64,000 bases of DNA, taken from contig NZ_CP019327.1 in assembly GCF_001971705.1 (NCBI RefSeq), positions 2,480,001 to 2,544,000 of the forward strand, given 5' to 3'. The position numbers and the translations under genes were made by a program. Of this stretch, positions 62,372 to 64,000 are shown in pieces; the first letter of the stretch is position 1; each line of letters starts with the position of its first letter. Under the pieces are notes generated by a model. The model searched no databases. It was given only the letters and a program-made list of their open reading frames with translations, and was not told where the DNA came from. This DNA comes from Natronorubrum daqingense. GTDB lineage: Archaea > Halobacteriota > Halobacteria > Halobacteriales > Natrialbaceae.

Positions 62372-62543
62372 CGTCTCGGTGATCGTTCCGTGGTGAGTTA
62401 TGTCCTTCTTCCCACGGGATGTTTGTCACGCCATGGTCTCGAGGTCCTATCCTTCTCGTGAGCAGAGAGTCGACCGAGAGACAACGGAGAGCGAATCGTG
62501 TGAAGGACAAAAGATTTAGTGCTATCGTCTCGTAGGGTGACGT

Positions 62544-62705
62544 ATGGATAAAGGACAGAATACCGGTGGGCTGATGTCCAGTGCCGGGCTCGTTCGGTAC
62601 TTCGACGCAGAGGACTCCAACTCGATCAAGATTGACCCGAAGACGATCATCGCGACCGGCGTACTCATCGGCGTGTTGATCCAACTTCTCACCTTCGTCG
62701 CGTAA
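62544..62705 (+). CDS. secG: Preprotein translocase subunit Sec61beta
   Basis: The 53-aa protein is typical of archaeal Sec61beta: polar N-terminus with [18 protein letters not shown], then [20 protein letters not shown] and LLTFVA as the single C-terminal membrane helix. It associates with SecYE at the membrane. It was found by direct reading at ATG 62544. The upstream AAGATTTAGTGC region (about 62509-62522) is a likely promoter. Confidence 0.93.
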   Translation: MDKGQNTGGLMSSAGLVRYFDAEDSNSIKIDPKTIIATGVLIGVLIQLLTFVA

Positions 62706-62800
62706 TCGCTCGCCCGTCTTTTCACCGACCACCGCACCGCATCGACTACCATCTCCCTCGAGGGAGCACCAGCTTTCTCGCCCATTTCGACCGCTCGCGG

Positions 62801-63550
62801 TTAGTTAGACCCGACCGTGTCCTCCCACTCGATCCACTCTTGCTCCCAGCCCCGCCGTGATTCGCTTCGCCGGATGGCGTGCTCGCGATCCTCTCGAGCC
62901 GTTCGATTCCGCTCGACGGCACCCGACTGCTCACCGTCGACCAGTAACGGCTTCACCGAGACGGCTGCGAACGTTCGTCGCTCCCTGTTTGCCGACACTG
63001 CTTCGAGTCGCTGGCGCTGCGTTCCACGAGGATAGACCAGTCTCCCGCCGTCGGCCAGTTGCTCGAGCAACGCTTCCGGCGGGTCGACGGCGGCCGCCTC
63101 GAGCAAGATTCGATCGAACGGCGCGTATTCGGGGAGTCCGCGCGCTCCGTCGCGCCGATCGACGAGGACGCCGCCGTAGCCCGCTCGTTCGAGGTTCTGG
63201 CGAGCGTCGATGACGAGCGGTCGGGAGATGTCGATGGCGTGGACGTTGGTGTCGCCGACGATTTCGGCCGCGACGGCGGCCGTGTAGCCCACGCCAGCAC
63301 CGACGATCAATACGTCGTCGCCGTCCTCGAGGTCGAGCGCTTGCAGGAATCGTGCGGCCGTACTCGGGGCGAGCACGCGGGTTCCGAGCACGTCGTGGAC
63401 TCGGTCCGCGTAGGCCGTCTGTTCGTCTGGGAGAAACTCGTGGCGCGGAACGTCGCGCATCGCGACGGCGACGGTCTCATCGTGGAGGACGTCCTTCGCA
63501 GCGGACTCGAGCCCGTCGACCATATCCTCTCGCAGTACCGCGGGGTCCAT
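62801..63550 (-). CDS. Protein-L-isoaspartate O-methyltransferase-like protein
   Basis: The 249-aa protein follows the PCMT pattern: VAVAMRDVPRHEFLPDEQ, VLAPSTAARFLQALDL, the SAM motif VLIVGAGVGYTAAVAAEI, PFDRILLEAAAVDPPEALLEQLADGGRLVYP. The usual GSGSGY and TSAP elements are changed (GAGVGY, LGTRVLAPST), so its activity on isoaspartate is uncertain. The acidic/basic C-terminal 40 residues are extra. ATG 63550 (MDPAVLRED) is preferred over a longer frame from 63652. Confidence 0.82.
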   Translation of the reverse strand: MDPAVLREDMVDGLESAAKDVLHDETVAVAMRDVPRHEFLPDEQTAYADRVHDVLGTRVLAPSTAARFLQALDLEDGDDVLIVGAGVGYTAAVAAEIVGDTNVHAIDISRPLVIDARQNLERAGYGGVLVDRRDGARGLPEYAPFDRILLEAAAVDPPEALLEQLADGGRLVYPRGTQRQRLEAVSANRERRTFAAVSVKPLLVDGEQSGAVERNRTAREDREHAIRRSESRRGWEQEWIEWEDTVGSN

Positions 63551-63657
63551 ACCCCGGCTATCGGTTTGGTGGTTATCAATGGCCCGCTTGCGCGAGCGTT
63601 GTACAGACTGCAACAACCGAAAAACGGTGGGAAGAGGGGCTCTCGAGGCCAAATTTC

Positions 63658-64000
63658 CTACCAGGCCGACCAGGCGCTGGTCTGTTCGTCGTACGCGTAG
63701 ACGCGTTTCGTGTCCTTGGCGAAGACCGCGTCGCCGTCCATTTCGAAGCGCTTGCGTCGGTATCCCGTCGCGTCGTCGCGCACGACGACGGCGTCGATTT
63801 CGAACTCGTCGTCGCCGAACGAGTCGACCGCGCCGACCTCGAACTCGTAGTCGCCGGGGACGTGGACAGTAATACTTCGGCTGTCGTTTCGCGATCCGTC
63901 TTGCGGGTGGACGGTCACGTTGACGGCGACGTTGTCGACTTCCCGCGTCCAGACCGTCTCCACATCGTCCACGACTGCCTCCTCTCGTCGCTTCTGTTGG
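63658..64000 (-). CDS. HVO_0476-type zinc-finger protein, 3' part only
   Basis: The frame is open to the window edge. The visible C-terminal 114 residues contain VETVWTREVDNVAVNVTVHP, ITVHVPGDYEFEVG and DAVFAKDTKRVYAYDEQ, ending SAWSAW. This matches the C-terminal domain of the conserved haloarchaeal HVO_0476 zinc-finger family as I remember it. The N-terminal Cys ribbon would lie beyond the window. Function unknown. Confidence 0.75.
   Translation of the reverse strand, partial: QQKRREEAVVDDVETVWTREVDNVAVNVTVHPQDGSRNDSRSITVHVPGDYEFEVGAVDSFGDDEFEIDAVVVRDDATGYRRKRFEMDGDAVFAKDTKRVYAYDEQTSAWSAW

Overview
The window comes from a halophilic archaeon (class Halobacteria). The proteins are extremely acidic. 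The RNA polymerase large subunits are split (B''/B' and A'/A''). Secreted proteins carry twin-arginine (Tat) signals and lipoboxes. Most starts look leaderless or nearly so, and codon use is GC-rich. The gene content resembles the Natrialba/Natrinema/Haloterrigena group, but that placement is an inference.

Layout. 1-8.2 kb: an exported amidase (cut by the window edge), two paralogous exported PQQ-type sugar dehydrogenases each carrying a blue-copper (cupredoxin) domain, a sugar isomerase/epimerase, and a Cys-rich DUF326/Csp-like copper-binding protein; this looks like a copper-linked oxidation neighbourhood. 8.3-12.4 kb: a membrane protein, a secreted acidic protein with an internally duplicated module and long Asp/Glu/Ala repeats, a Tat-lipoprotein paralogue with one copy of the module, and two long gene-poor stretches. 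12.5-19.5 kb: hisE, a bifunctional-nuclease-domain protein, an orphan fused TRAP permease, pdxT, a two-domain VOC dioxygenase and a Bat-type response regulator. 19.6-21.15 kb: a PD-(D/E)XK endonuclease next to two identical tRNA-Asp(GTC) genes embedded in an array of five tRNA 3'-end fragments and long direct repeats.

21.4-38.2 kb: the information-processing cluster rpoH-B''-B'-A'-A''-nusA, rps12-rps7 and aEF-2. It is interrupted by a membrane protein gene (between nusA and rps12) and, between rps7 and the HEFSH protein/aEF-2, by a small accessory set: a 41-aa hydrophobic peptide, a CHAT-type caspase-like protein and a RecA/KaiC-like protein with a degenerate P-loop. That set is my best candidate for an undescribed system. 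38.4-42.4 kb: a Fic protein, serS and a PhoU/TrkA_C-repeat regulator.

42.4-47.4 kb: an ion-homeostasis block. It holds a split MgtE pair, a CBS-MgtE, two crcB fluoride exporters preceded by a convincing fluoride (crcB) riboswitch, and a CDF metal exporter with a perfect inverted repeat at its start. 47.4-64 kb: a histidine kinase, an MBL hydrolase, acyl-CoA synthetase, an aldehyde:ferredoxin oxidoreductase, a hot-dog hydratase-like protein, thiolase, a Tat-lipoprotein lipase-like protein, a secreted jelly-roll-like protein, lipoate ligase, Sec61beta, an isoaspartyl methyltransferase-like protein and the 3' end of an HVO_0476-type protein.

Functional names come from reading motifs in the translations and from memory of families. 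No database search was possible.
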